A stretch of 64,000 nt of DNA, from assembly GCA_963989385.1 (NCBI GenBank), contig OZ022502.1, positions 10,865,001 through 10,929,000 on the forward strand. Direction: 5' to 3'. The first letter of the stretch is position 1. Every line of letters starts with the position of its first letter. Under the pieces are notes generated by a model. It was given only the letters and a program-made list of their open reading frames with translations, ran no database searches and was not told the DNA's origin. A program made the translations under genes and the position numbers. This document shows positions 53,261 to 63,990 of the stretch, piece after piece. The DNA comes from Ctena decussata. Lineage: Eukaryota; Mollusca; Bivalvia; Lucinida; Lucinidae.

Positions 53261-54716
53261 AGAACCGGGGAACATCGGACACATTCACTCCGTTCTCGTT
53301 TTCATTACGACGCCATTGTCCTGGTCCTCTCAGTCTGACAACATCCCGATGCGTATACCCAAGGCACAGTCAAAGGAAACACTAATCTTACAAGTACAGC
53401 CCACAAAAGCAGATTAATGAGCGTTTTAATATCACAGAGTGCTAGAGGGGTGGATCGGACAGGTGGAGGGGTTCATCAGACAGTTGAAGGGGTTCATCGG
53501 ACAAGCTTTGTGTCTAAAAAAAGTTGAAGTTTTATTACAGTTAAAGGGTATTTCTTAGTTTGTAATCACACTTGTAGATTAATAAATGCCATAACTTATA
53601 ACTTATAACCAGATATGACATGCACCTGAATCCCTAAAAATAATAATACTACCGTTGCCTTCAGAGGCATGTGGCCAGCGGACTAAGGTAGTGAAATTGA
53701 ATCCCACGTTCCGTCAACCTTTTGTTACTAGGCCCATAAACACTGAAATGAGCAAAAAGGTCTACCAAATTTCCCAACGTTCTGTATCATTACCGATGGT
53801 GTTCTAATTACTTCCACGGGTAAGTACAACTTCAGTTTGTTCAGCTGACAGTGTATCAGACAAGCATTATTTTCCGTCGCTGTCACACTTCCACAAGGTC
53901 ATAACAAGTTCCGTTCGAAGAACAGTTATAGATAATACTATGCCAGAGGAGAAACCACTTTTTGGAACATTATTATTATCATTAGTAGTATTACACCGGT
54001 AGTAGTATTTGGCAATGCAATTATTTTGGTAGTTCTCTTATTTCCACATTATTGCCAACTGCAAATATACGATCGGGGAATGGAAAATGGCTTACGCTAC
54101 ACACGTAGACTAGCGCAGCGATATAACATCATGGTAGTAGCTGTAAACACACACACACACACACACAGACATACACACACACACACACACACACGTTTTT
54201 GCAGTCACGATAACTGTGGTCCTACACTGGAGGGAATTATCACAAACAGCAACAAATTTTGTTGTTTTGTTGTCTGATGAACCCCCAAATTGGAGGGGTT
54301 TATCGGACAGATTTATGTACGCTAGTTTATTGCATAAACGAACGGAAATCATGTTGAACGTATGAATTTATTGTTTCTTGGATGATATTTCTGCATAAAA
54401 TTGCATCGTAAGTAACAGATATGGGCTGAAAACTGGACAGACAGTTTGACAAGTTTACGACAGGAGACTTCGCTTCTCTGTTTCACTGCTGTCAAATCAG
54501 AGAAGCTGTTGCATCATTTTCCCGCCTCAGTTTCATCCAAAAGAATTACAGCTTCCTGGTTGATCCTCCGGTATTGTATGCCTCGACAGTGTGTGAAAGC
54601 GTAACATCGGACGTGAAAGAACCAGACACACTGAAGGAGACAGTCCATTTATTAGGTGAAAAACTTGAAGTTTCAAACTGTCCGAAGAACCCCACTGTCC
54701 GATATTCCCCGGTTCT
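53261..54716. mobile_element. 1.46-kb element, AGAACCGGGGAACATCGGACA ends
   Basis: The right end is TGTCCGATATTCCCCGGTTCT. GGGTTCATCGGACA words repeat at 53,447-53,508 and 54,280-54,310. No transposase frame. It holds an AC microsatellite at 54,147-54,194. TCGGACA is shared with the MITE at 14,259-14,473. Confidence 0.7.
54147..54194. repeat. (AC)n microsatellite
   Basis: About 22 AC units with one GACAT break. Open frames through it are artefacts. Confidence 0.95.
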
Positions 54717-54769
54717 ACTCTATATGACGTCATCATGCCTTTGTAATCTGACGTCATCGTCGTGACTCA

Positions 54770-55420
54770 GGTTTAAAGCGATGTTGTTAAGCTGTGGTCC
54801 GGCCCCAATTAGAGTATGCGGCACCTGTTTGGACCCCCCATCATCAGACTGAGATTGGTAGAATAGAGAAAGTACAGAGGACTGCTGCACTCTGGGCCTG
54901 CAGACGCTGGCGCAACCAGAGCCATGTAAGCGACATGCTAGAGGAACTTGAATGGCCAGATCTGCAGGAACGGCGGCAACAGGCTTCTGTATCTCTGTTC
55001 TACAAAATTCATAATAACCAGGCAATAGTTAATAAGGATAAGTATCTGTTTGAGTCCGGTAGAGGGAAGATGAGAACAAGATCCCACCCCTTTCAGTATC
55101 ACGTCCAGTTGCTTATTCTGACGGTTTGAAACATTCCTTCTTCCCAATGTCAATTGCAGCTTGGAATGGGCTTACAACTGAAGCTGTCTCTGCGGAGACA
55201 GTTGAGGTTAAGTCCAAAATAGTGTAAACCTCGGGTTGGGCAGGGATAGAGCATGTAATGCCTATCCCTGAGGACTTCTTGTAAATAGTTTTGTGTGGCC
55301 TTGTCATAGGTTGTGTAAATACTATCTTTTTTTTTTTTTTTTCGGAAACTTATGCGCCACACCCCGCGCCTGCCATCATGGTCAGTTACTGACCGAGTGC
55401 AGTATCGAGAGAAAGAAAGA
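54770..55420 (+). pseudogene. 3' end of a jockey/CR1-like LINE
   Basis: Coding blocks are FKAMLLSC, then shifted by one base MVRPQLEYAAPVW (54,794), IEKVQRTAALWACRRW, MLEELEWPDLQERRQQA, VSLFYKIHNN, and after a stop and frame change GLKHSFFPMSIAAWNGL (~55,125-55,180). This is the standard C-terminal end of jockey-like reverse transcriptases. A T-rich run and a CGCGCCTGCCATCATGGTCA segment follow and form the 3' untranslated end. Frameshifts and 5' truncation show it is inactive. Confidence 0.85.
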
Positions 55421-55796
55421 AAACATTCTTATGATGTCAAATGGAGAGTAAATAAGTGTTAAAGAAAACTTTCAGCAATAAAGAACTGCAGGATGGTATA
55501 TGAATGGACCTGGCTTGTTCTGCATGTAGATTAATGCTCCAGGTATCTGCTTTTTGTTGATTAATTTGCAATCTATTTTGCATCAACTACAACGACCATC
55601 TTGGACAATTTTCCAAAATATTGAGGCTGAATAGGATGATGGCAGCCATTTTGAATAGCTAAATGCTCTCGGGCCCGGAAGACGAATATTAGTAAAAGGA
55701 TGAACCAGCGCGTTGGCTGTCAAACCGTGACAAAATATAGTGCCAAGTTTTTCTCAAATTTTAATTAATAATTCGTTGAATTTATGCAATAACAGC
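55421..55796. other. intergenic, nothing recognised
   Basis: No gene or repeat boundary seen. Confidence 0.4.
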
Positions 55797-55932
55797 GATC
55801 AAACATTTGTTTCCAATGCGTTAACATTTGCCAGGTCCCTCGGGACATGTTGAGAACCTCGGCCTTCGGCCTCGGTTTCCAACATCTCCCTCGGGACCTG
55901 GCAAACGTTAATACATGAAAAACCATGTTTGA
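55797..55932. mobile_element. fold-back MITE, GATCAAACAT ends
   Basis: Arms GTTAACATTTGCCAGGTCCC and GGGACCTGGCAAACGTTAA meet around CCTCGGCCTTCGGCCTCGG. Confidence 0.85.
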
Positions 55933-56340
55933 TCCCTATATTGATATTGACTCAACGTTAAACGAACGTCATGACATTGAATAAGTGTTGATTGAATGTT
56001 GAACGTTGTGTCTCTGCTTGTACGTTTCTTATTCAATGAAAATTGAAACTTTTTACTTTGTAACTTCCGGCCCAGTGCTGGGCTACTATTACGTTTGCTT
56101 GTGCACGTTTGTCGCAATATTTAACCAATCTATACCGGGTGGACTCTTTTATCTTTATAAATTGGATGAGTCCATTTGTCAGTTAAGCGAAGTCTGGTTT
56201 AGTTTATTTTTATAATTTCTAATTAATGGAAATATGCAAATAGTGTATACTACGATCAGGTCCATTTTTCAGTTCAGGGGTGTCAGGTTTAGTTATTTTA
56301 TCACTTTTGTTTTATTTAAGGAAAATACCCATTTACTTTA
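55933..56340. other. intergenic, nothing recognised
   Basis: No gene recognised. TTGAATGTTGAACG words near 55,990 are a weak repeat. Confidence 0.4.
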
Positions 56341-56432
56341 TGCAAATAGTGTAGACCCTTTTCAGCTATTTGTAGACCCTGATCAGATGCCGCATGTTGC
56401 GGCATCTAATCTGGGTCTGCACTATTTGCAAG
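56341..56432. repeat. hairpin, TGCAAATAGTG arms
   Basis: TGCAAATAGTGTAGACCC...GATCAGATGCCGCATG pairs with its complement. Same design as 41,741-41,828. Confidence 0.7.
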
Positions 56433-58548
56433 TCTCCCTTTTAGAGGACACTGGGCATAACTTGGTTTAGGTACCTGTTGAAGGTCATATCCATAGTATT
56501 TCACATAATTGCCGGTCTAATGTTCTAAATATAGGCTTAGTCGCAACACGTAAAATATGTTTTATCTCCTATGCAGACAACAACTATTCACATTAGCATG
56601 TGTTGTCTTACTGTCTGTCTTATTAGGGCCGTCTTTCTATATGAATAGATTATAGAATAACTAGTATGTGTTTGAGGAACAAAGAGCCCTATCAGACTAC
56701 AGGGGCTGTTACACTGAGCATGGCTTACAGAATGACGATAATAGGCATTCGTATGACGCGTCCGAATTTTACTTCCGTAATTTAGTTTCATCTTACCCGG
56801 CCAAATTTCAAGCTGACATTTTGAATCAGTTTCAGCGCCGGTGAATCCTGTTGCTCGTCACGGAAAATCAAAGGCATACAAGTGAGTGAAGTTATTGTTT
56901 TTACATATGTCATGAATACAAGTATTTGAATGTTTCTCTTTTTTGTATCTGAAAACTTCTAATTTGGTAGAGTCAACATACAGTTTTATTAGTTGTGGTC
57001 GGGCGATGCTGCTGGGAAACTTTCAGTGCCGGGGCGTCCTACTTATTTGGATAAAAATAGGGCAAGGACCTACTGTGCTTGCAGTAGGTGCGATTGGGGT
57101 TTGTTAAGAGTTTTCTATCCCCTGTCATCTCTTTTCTTTCTCTGGGAGACGACTCGGTATAGACTGAAATACTGTCTTAAAGAGCCGTTAAACCCAAAAA
57201 AAGCAATAAATCAAATTATTAGTATCTTGGTAACATGTATTTCGGAATGGCCGAGTATAGCACTATTAGAAAGAGCACTATTATAGGTTAATAAGTTAAA
57301 AAGAAAACAAGGCATTTTAGAACATATAAGTTAAGGTCTTCAGATACAGAATAATTCTGTATTGACTTGCTGAAACACAAAACAGAGTTATTGTTCATGG
57401 TGAAATCGTTCAACTATTGAGTATACACACTTACAATGTCTACCATAAAGATCCTAAGTTTTCGGGCAGATACGTATGTATAAACAGTGGAAACCGAGAT
57501 CAGACTGTTCCTTAGGAACCAGAATGATCAAGGTCTTTACAATTTCAATTCCATCTGCGCATTTTTTAGGCATTACTCTATGGTAAACCCGGAACAACAG
57601 GAAAACAAATAACAGGACAAGGACCGGCTGTGCTTGCAGCATGTGCAGAATTTAGGCAGTCTTTTTGGGGGATAATTTTTAACTTAAACATTGTTTTTCT
57701 AGGAAATGAAACGGTGAAATGCTTGTTTTTTGTGTTTTATTCTGTATCATACGATGTAAGTTTTACTAAAACAATAAGCATAAGCATGCCCCATCGATTG
57801 AATACATTTTTCATGACGTTTTTCATGAATTTCAATTTTCTTGCATCTTTTTTTAAAATGTAAAAAATATACTTTTTATCAACATAATTGTAATTTTTCT
57901 TACCAGTTTGTTTCAAATATCCTATATTAAAGATAATATGATTTGCAGAAATGAAAGTGCATCCATGTGCCAGAGACATAAATTTTAATGGAAAATGTGT
58001 ACAAAAGTTTGTTTTTTTAGGAAAACAAACCAGTGATTTTTTTCTTATCCAAATGTTTTATATCCCTTTGGGTTATTCAGCTGGTACAATGAAATGAATG
58101 CCCCACCAATATTTTCATTCAGTATCCGTCTACCTTAAAGAGACTAAGTCTGCAATTATGACTATTTTCTGATGTTTTTCTATCTTTTCAAATAATTTGT
58201 ATAAGTAGACTTAAGTATGCTTCCACCATAAATCTGTACATTACAACCAAAAACGGCACAGAAAAGTGAATAATCTGTATAAAAACAGGTCTTTTTCGCC
58301 AAGCTGATAATCGTTTACGTCCTTCCAGAAATTCTAGACAGTTGATTGTTAACATAAATGTTGTTTTGATAGTGATAATTTGTTAAGATCTATGAGTCTG
58401 GTGAAATTTATATCCCAGTCTTAGCTATATTATTGTATTCTTGAAACTTAAAAACTACTGGAACAGAAATCAGTAGTAAAGCTCTATATTTTTCAATTCA
58501 AAGGGAGATAATCTGACAATCTGAAGAATTTATATCTTGCATGTTAAA
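56433..58548. other. 2.1 kb intergenic, no gene recognised
   Basis: A diverged direct repeat of AGGGCAAGGACCTACTGTGCTT occurs at 57,058-57,090 and 57,610-57,640. Otherwise AT-rich DNA. Confidence 0.4.
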
Positions 58549-58745
58549 GGAGACCCGGTAGCTCAGTATGTAAAGCGCTGGCCTGTTGATCTAGCGGTCA
58601 AGGGTTCGAGTCCCGCTTTAAGCGGAACCTTTTCAGTCGTAAGCGGGGTTCCATTGCACACAACCGTTCATTGTCACTCACCCATTGTCCTGATATGACT
58701 GAAATACTGATAAAAAGGTCGTAAAATCGCAAGTCATCCCTCCAT
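58549..58745 (+). mobile_element. tRNA-derived SINE, best-preserved head
   Basis: GGAGACCCGGTAGCTCAGT (A-box region), then GGTCAAGGGTTCGAGTCCCG (B box), then the body with GGGGTTCCATTGCACACAAC and CATTGTCCTGATATGACTG and a CATCCCTCCAT tail. It could be transcribed by RNA polymerase III. It is not a functional tRNA because no CCA-ready acceptor stem closes. Confidence 0.88.
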
Positions 58746-60353
58746 CGCATGTAAAGCCTGAGTACAAGATATTGGACATTTCAAGTCTTATTCAAGATTC
58801 CTGCATTGTGGACTTCTGCGAAATACAGAATTTACTTCTGTGCACGCGCAGCAATGAGGTGCAGTTTGTTACTTAGTGTCTCCCCAAACATACATGAGGA
58901 TCAGTTAACTCAATATACACAGGGTTCCTTGAACATATTGCCAATAGATGGTATCGTTACTTTATTGACCGGGTATATATGTATGCACGGAGAAGCAAAG
59001 ACTCTGGTAAGACTGCAAAGATGCAGCCGGATCTAAACCTTTGCTGTTCGCATTTCTCATAAGCATCCTGTTGCATGTCACGGCTCATATAACAGCGCCT
59101 AGCACAGCTAAATTGAGACGTTTATTGATGAAGTTGCAAAAGTCTATACTCATGCCAGGAACCCAGTACGTGATCAGTGGTCTGCACCCGTATATATGAG
59201 AGGCAGTCAAAATCACTGAGACAGACGTAGACATAGATACATGTTCGTTATTTGGAAACCATTATGTTTTTGCTTGCAAACACTTACAGGGAACTCGCAA
59301 CACGTATAAATGGATTCTCGGCGTAAGAAATACTTCGTCAACTAAAAGTTGAAGATTTCCGGAAATAAACATGTTCACATTATTCATTTCTTTCCTTTCA
59401 ACGAGTTCAAAAGAAAAACGGTGCCCGTTTTATACCGTAGTCTTTCGGAAACACTGAGCCGTATTACTCCGCTGCCACACCCGTGTTATCCCGCAGAGCC
59501 CATTGAGGTATATTCGCAATTTATGTTTGATTCTGGTCGGTTCAGCGTATGAATTCTAACTAGCTGAAGATGCTGATGCATGAATAACATGAAAAAAATA
59601 GAATTGTCAAGAATATTGCCTGAAAAGAGATGTTTGAAGGTAAAGTGGTGAGCTTGACTTTGTGGCAGCATATTTAAAAGAATAATGAAAGTTTTGCCAA
59701 ATAAACCATTGATAGCTCATGAAAGATATATAGGTTGAAATTAACAAGTGTTAGATTAAACTTACATTTTAATTTGTCGGTGAAATCTAACATTCTCTGA
59801 AAAGTCACCTGTAAACAATCGCCGTGCTACGCCGTGTTTCTCCGTGCTATACGATTTACGAGTACACTGGTCCGTGCTATACGCGTTTCTGTAGCCAGTC
59901 TGTACGGGTTGAGTTTCGCAGTGATTAATATAGACTTGCCTGGTGAGAGTGCCGTAAGAAAAGAGCATTTACTTGTGGACGTTTCTTTTTGGCGTTCAGT
60001 ATATTGAATAATAATTTACAATTTCTTGACATATTCGTCTGCGCCTTGGTCCAATACAGCAACACTGGCAAAAATTATGCGTAATCACCACAAAAAGACA
60101 AGACTTATACATACTCGGCAAAGCTAGCAAGAAAGTAGGGAGACAAGTCCATGGCAGGGCTATCACGAACTATGGAGACTTCAAACAATCGGATTTACGC
60201 AATCAGTGATCCTCGCATAAGGTCAGGGTCCAGAACATTTGCTTAGCTGCACTGTGATACCCGATTAACACTAGTGTGATGCGTTGCGATGCGGTACTAA
60301 GTTTTAGTTATAACCGCAGTTTTCCCGGAGGCTCTATCGCTAAATACTTCATA
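58746..60353. other. 1.6 kb intergenic, upstream of the TRIM-like gene
   Basis: CCGTGCTATACG occurs twice at 59,845-59,885. No exon is recognised, although a 5' non-coding exon of the downstream gene must lie somewhere upstream. Confidence 0.4.
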
Positions 60354-60589
60354 TGAGCCGCGACACGACAAAACCAACAATGTGGTTGTGCGCCCAGCGC
60401 AGACTCAGATCAGCCTGGGCATCCGCCCAGTCTGATCAGAGTCTTCGCTTTGCGCTTAAAGGGTAGCTAAGGGTCTAAGGTACCTCCATGCGGACAGCGA
60501 AGACTGATCAGACTGGGCGGAGGCCCAGGCTGATCCGAGTCTGCGCTGGGCGCACAACCACATTGTTGGTTTTCTCGTGTCGCGGCTCA
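60354..60589. mobile_element. MITE, TGAGCCGCGACACGA family, copy 7
   Basis: Ends TGAGCCGCGACACGACAAAA and TTTTCTCGTGTCGCGGCTCA, flanked by TCATA and TATAA. It lies ~150 bases before the TRIM-like start codon, within the presumed intron. Confidence 0.92.
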
Positions 60590-60736
60590 TATAAGAGAGA
60601 TGGCTGTTTCCCATGAAAAGCGAAAATTCGGCATTTTCATCGTAAATCAAGTAACCTGTATTTCAAATTCAGACAGCTGTAATAGAAATACAGATATTTT
60701 TGTACCGACATAACCATTCAGATTTATTTTTTCAGA

Positions 60737-62569
60737 ATGGCAGATTCTGTTGGTTCCATGTCTGTATATGGGACTTCAGACGAACTAATAGATCCGTTTT
60801 GTGACCCCTGTTTTAAGGACGGTACAACCCGACCAGTAGAAGCATACTGTCCAAAATGTGTGGAGTTTTACTGTCAGAGCTGTTTGGCGGCTCATCGACG
60901 TATGGCAGCAACAGAGCGTCATAGAATATTGCAAGGATCTGATATGCCAGGTTGTCAGGCAGACAAACCTGTGAAATTCCAACTATGTGACAAACATGAT
61001 GGGGAAGGAAAGGATAGATATTGCCTAGACCATAGTACTATTATTTGTGGGATATGCTACACCAGAGAACACAATCAGTGTCAAGTTAAGGAAGTATCAG
61101 AGGCATGTAAGAGTGTCAACATGTCAGCTGAAAAGACGTCTTTCAGTGCCGATATAGGTTTGCTGCTTAAACATGTAAAAGAGACAAGCCAGTCAATAAA
61201 ATCAAATAAAGCCAGGCTAGAGAAAAAGAAGCAGGACATCTTGACAGAAGCACAAAAACAATGGGACAAACTTCTGGAGAAAGTTAATCAAAGCTACCAG
61301 GATTTTAATGGGGAAGTTACAAGCCTATTCAAAGATCATATTAGCATCTTATCTGCGCATCAATCAACACTTGACGAGATAGCGACCAAGGCCAATATTA
61401 TGTTGCAAAATTTACATCAAAGCGGTACGCAGAAACAACACGATCAGAATGAATTTCTAGAACTCCATTATTCTGCTGAAAAAGTTCGACTTTGTGAAGA
61501 CAAGATTAAACTGCTAAACCTTAAGCACATTGATATAAATTACACCTTAAATACCAATATTCAGCCTTTGATCTTGAAGAAAGATACGTTTGGTGAACTT
61601 TCATTGAAAACTGCAGCATTTCAGTATAGCACTGAACTCCCTTGCATTCGCTACCCGTACACAAGACTCCGCCAGGACACTGATAAGACTGCATCAGGGT
61701 CAGGCGCGATGAGAGGGCATGCAGTACAATCTGTGAAGCTGACGCCGTTAGATAAGATTAATGTGAAGACCCGTGATGAGAAAAAGGACTGCCTCATACA
61801 CGGAATCGACATTACTGTCGATGGAAATATGCTGCTCATGGATTATGTCAACTGTAAAGTCAAACTGTTTTCCACTGATGGGCGATTGTTATCATCTCTA
61901 AAGCCACCAGAACAGCCTGAAGATGTCGCTGTTATCAACAAATCAGAAGCTGCTGTCAGTATGGAGAACAAACAGATAGGTATCATAAACATAGCTGACA
62001 GTGGTAACATATCTTTGAAACGGATCATCAACACGAAGCAGTATGTCTGGGGAATCACGGCCTACAACAACAATCTGATTGTTACCTGCTATACGTCTAC
62101 TGTGAGTCCTTGTTCAGTTCAAATGATTGATATGAAAGGTAAGGTCCTGTGGACAACGACAACTGACTCTGAAGGTAAAAACCTGTTTGACTGGGCAAAG
62201 TTCCTTACAACATGTTCCGGTGATGATGGTGACACTGTGATTGTAACAGACCTGAAGAAACAGACCATAACTGTCCTTGATGCTGGTACTGGGAAGGTTG
62301 TCAAGGTTTGTGATGTTAAAGGAAAGGTACCCGGCTGTGTGACTGTAGATGATAATGGAAATGTCTATGTGTGTTACAGGTCAGGAGAGATCACTGTCTG
62401 GTCAAGAGGTATGCAGGAAGAAACACTACTGACATCTGGGAGTAATTACTTAAAGTTTCCCTGTGCGATGGCTTATAACAGCAGACGATCAGAATTAGTG
62501 GTAACAAGTCTTGCTGACGATACTGACTACTGCAACTTTATCCATCGATTCAAAATGTCAGTAATGTGA
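60737..62569 (+). CDS. TRIM-like B-box/coiled-coil/beta-propeller protein without RING
   Basis: 610 aa, intact. Two B-boxes: a B-box1-like cluster at residues 22-62 (Cys22, 25, 38, 41, 46, 49, His62) and a B-box2 at 84-114 (Cys84, His87, Cys95, His98, Cys103, Cys106, His111, Cys114). A coiled coil follows at ~135-245, then a C-terminal half (~345-605) of repeated beta-strand segments such as IDITVDGNMLLMDYVNCKVKLF and VTVDDNGNVYVCY, typical of the NHL-like propeller of TRIM2/3/56/71-type proteins in molluscs. No RING precedes the B-boxes, so ubiquitin-ligase activity is not expected unless by partners. Cytosolic; family members act in innate immunity or translational control, but the role here is unknown. 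TTTTTTCAG lies one base before the ATG, so the CDS is probably in one exon after a 5' non-coding exon. Confidence 0.92.
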   Translation: MADSVGSMSVYGTSDELIDPFCDPCFKDGTTRPVEAYCPKCVEFYCQSCLAAHRRMAATERHRILQGSDMPGCQADKPVKFQLCDKHDGEGKDRYCLDHSTIICGICYTREHNQCQVKEVSEACKSVNMSAEKTSFSADIGLLLKHVKETSQSIKSNKARLEKKKQDILTEAQKQWDKLLEKVNQSYQDFNGEVTSLFKDHISILSAHQSTLDEIATKANIMLQNLHQSGTQKQHDQNEFLELHYSAEKVRLCEDKIKLLNLKHIDINYTLNTNIQPLILKKDTFGELSLKTAAFQYSTELPCIRYPYTRLRQDTDKTASGSGAMRGHAVQSVKLTPLDKINVKTRDEKKDCLIHGIDITVDGNMLLMDYVNCKVKLFSTDGRLLSSLKPPEQPEDVAVINKSEAAVSMENKQIGIINIADSGNISLKRIINTKQYVWGITAYNNNLIVTCYTSTVSPCSVQMIDMKGKVLWTTTTDSEGKNLFDWAKFLTTCSGDDGDTVIVTDLKKQTITVLDAGTGKVVKVCDVKGKVPGCVTVDDNGNVYVCYRSGEITVWSRGMQEETLLTSGSNYLKFPCAMAYNSRRSELVVTSLADDTDYCNFIHRFKMSVM

Positions 62570-63370
62570 TATATTTTAAATTGGGGACTACCCTTATGTC
62601 CATATGTATTGGGACACCTAAAATGATCAATTTTCCATTTGTCCCAAATGGAAAATTCATTATTTTTAGGTGTCCCAATATATACGCACATTACCGTATC
62701 TTAAGTAATTTCTGAAACAATGAAAATTAACGCATTAATATCCAGCGTCCCATCATGAAAAGGGGCTCTAGCAAACACTGCACACAAGATACCACAAAAC
62801 GCGGCGTCTGATCAGCGTCAACACAATCAATCAAAGAAATAGTTTACGCTTTCGACCTACTTCTTTTCACGTGAAGTGTACCCTGGATGTGTAAAACATT
62901 TCATTAATTGAATAAAATATTGTTTGAACTAATTGCAAATAGTTTCGACATCTCTTAATGCGCAAGTGGATTTGCCCATACCGCGAGGAAGGTGTGTTAT
63001 GTATTAATGGATTTCATCTTCAGAGAAAAATATATTAATGAATAGAAGTAACTGTGTACCACTAGCAGTCGTACTGGGTAATATGTTCTCCGACTATTGA
63101 TGAAAAATGCTATATATTGCTTTTGGTGTAGGGAAGACATTGTCGTTTTGGACCAAGTGTATATATATTGTCTTTGATAATTACCAAAGTCAACGCCAGT
63201 CTGCATCGTCTTGCTGCTAATGTAGATTTTAAAGTAATCAGATTGCATCTTCTCTGCTTGTATATGGAAAAAAGTATATTTTCATTCAGCGCGGCCGGTG
63301 ATCAAGTGCCTTATGCTTCGTATCTGGCGCCTGGTAAAATAAAGTCATTGAACCAATGAACTAAATAACT
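62570..63370. other. 3' region of the TRIM-like gene and intergenic DNA
   Basis: AATAAA at 62,911-62,916 is a plausible polyadenylation signal. The hairpin at 62,602-62,683 would then be in the 3' untranslated region. No further gene. Confidence 0.45.
62602..62683. mobile_element. hairpin MITE, TATTGGGACACCTAAAA arms
   Basis: ATATGTATTGGGACACC...CATTTG pairs with its complement at GTCCCAAATGG...ATAT. The related TGTCCCAATTTTTAGAAT lies at 36,946-36,965. Confidence 0.8.
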
Positions 63371-63579
63371 TGAGCCGCGATGCGACAAAACCAACATAGT
63401 GGTTGTGCACCCAGTGCAGACTCAGATCAGCCTGATCAGAGTCTTCGCTATCCGCATGGATGTAGCTTGAACCCTTAGCTATCCTTAAAGCGCTTAAACG
63501 GACTGGGTGAATGTTCAGACTGATCCGAGTCTGCGCTGGGCGCACATCCACTTTGTTGGTTTTCTCGTGTTGCGGCTCG
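63371..63579. mobile_element. MITE, TGAGCCGCGACACGA family, copy 8 (shortened)
   Basis: Ends TGAGCCGCGATGCGACAAAA and TTTTCTCGTGTTGCGGCTCG. The left half lacks ~30 bases (CCTGGGCATCCGCCCAGT is missing), giving 209 bp. Confidence 0.9.
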
Positions 63580-63781
63580 TCTTATCCGCAGTAGCTGAAG
63601 AGGAGAGACCTCCATGTGTAAATTAAAAGCCAACTTTAAGATAAGCCCGCGCGTCCGCGTTGTCTGATCTGATATTTCCTTGTTGGCCTGAATAGATGCA
63701 TCCTGGGAAATAAATGTGTAGCGAATGGGGGTTTTAGGTTTGAGAAAATTACATTTTGCCATTTTATGGATTTCAGGTAGC

Positions 63782-63867
63782 ATCTAACTTATACTTCGAG
63801 AGAAGCATGGCATACACTGACATGGCATACATTGTATGCCATGCTTCTCTCGGATTATAAGTGAGAT
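63782..63867. repeat. hairpin, ATCTAACTTATACTTCGAG arms
   Basis: 35-base arms (through AGAGAAGCATGGCATACA) separated by 16 bases, near perfect. Confidence 0.9.
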
Positions 63868-63881
63868 GATACTATAGATCT

Positions 63882-63990
63882 GTTACCACAGCAACTATGG
63901 AATAACCAACTGCTGTGCTTGGTACCTTGGTAGCATGACGTCATGATGACGTCACTTAGACATCAGTGACGTCATAGTCGCTATGGTAAC
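63882..63990. mobile_element. small MITE with three TGACGTCA-like sites
   Basis: Ends GTTACCACAGCAACTA and TAGTCGCTATGGTAAC. Inside are ATGACGTCAT (63,935), GATGACGTCAC (63,946) and GTGACGTCAT (63,964), all matches to the CREB/ATF consensus. Non-coding. Confidence 0.7.

Noticed and set aside
54026..54352. Open frames on both strands at 54.0-54.35 kb
   Set aside because: They are kept open by the AC/GT microsatellite and show no domain.
54720..55025. 101-aa minus-strand frame
   Set aside because: It is a shadow of the plus-strand LINE C-terminal coding region.
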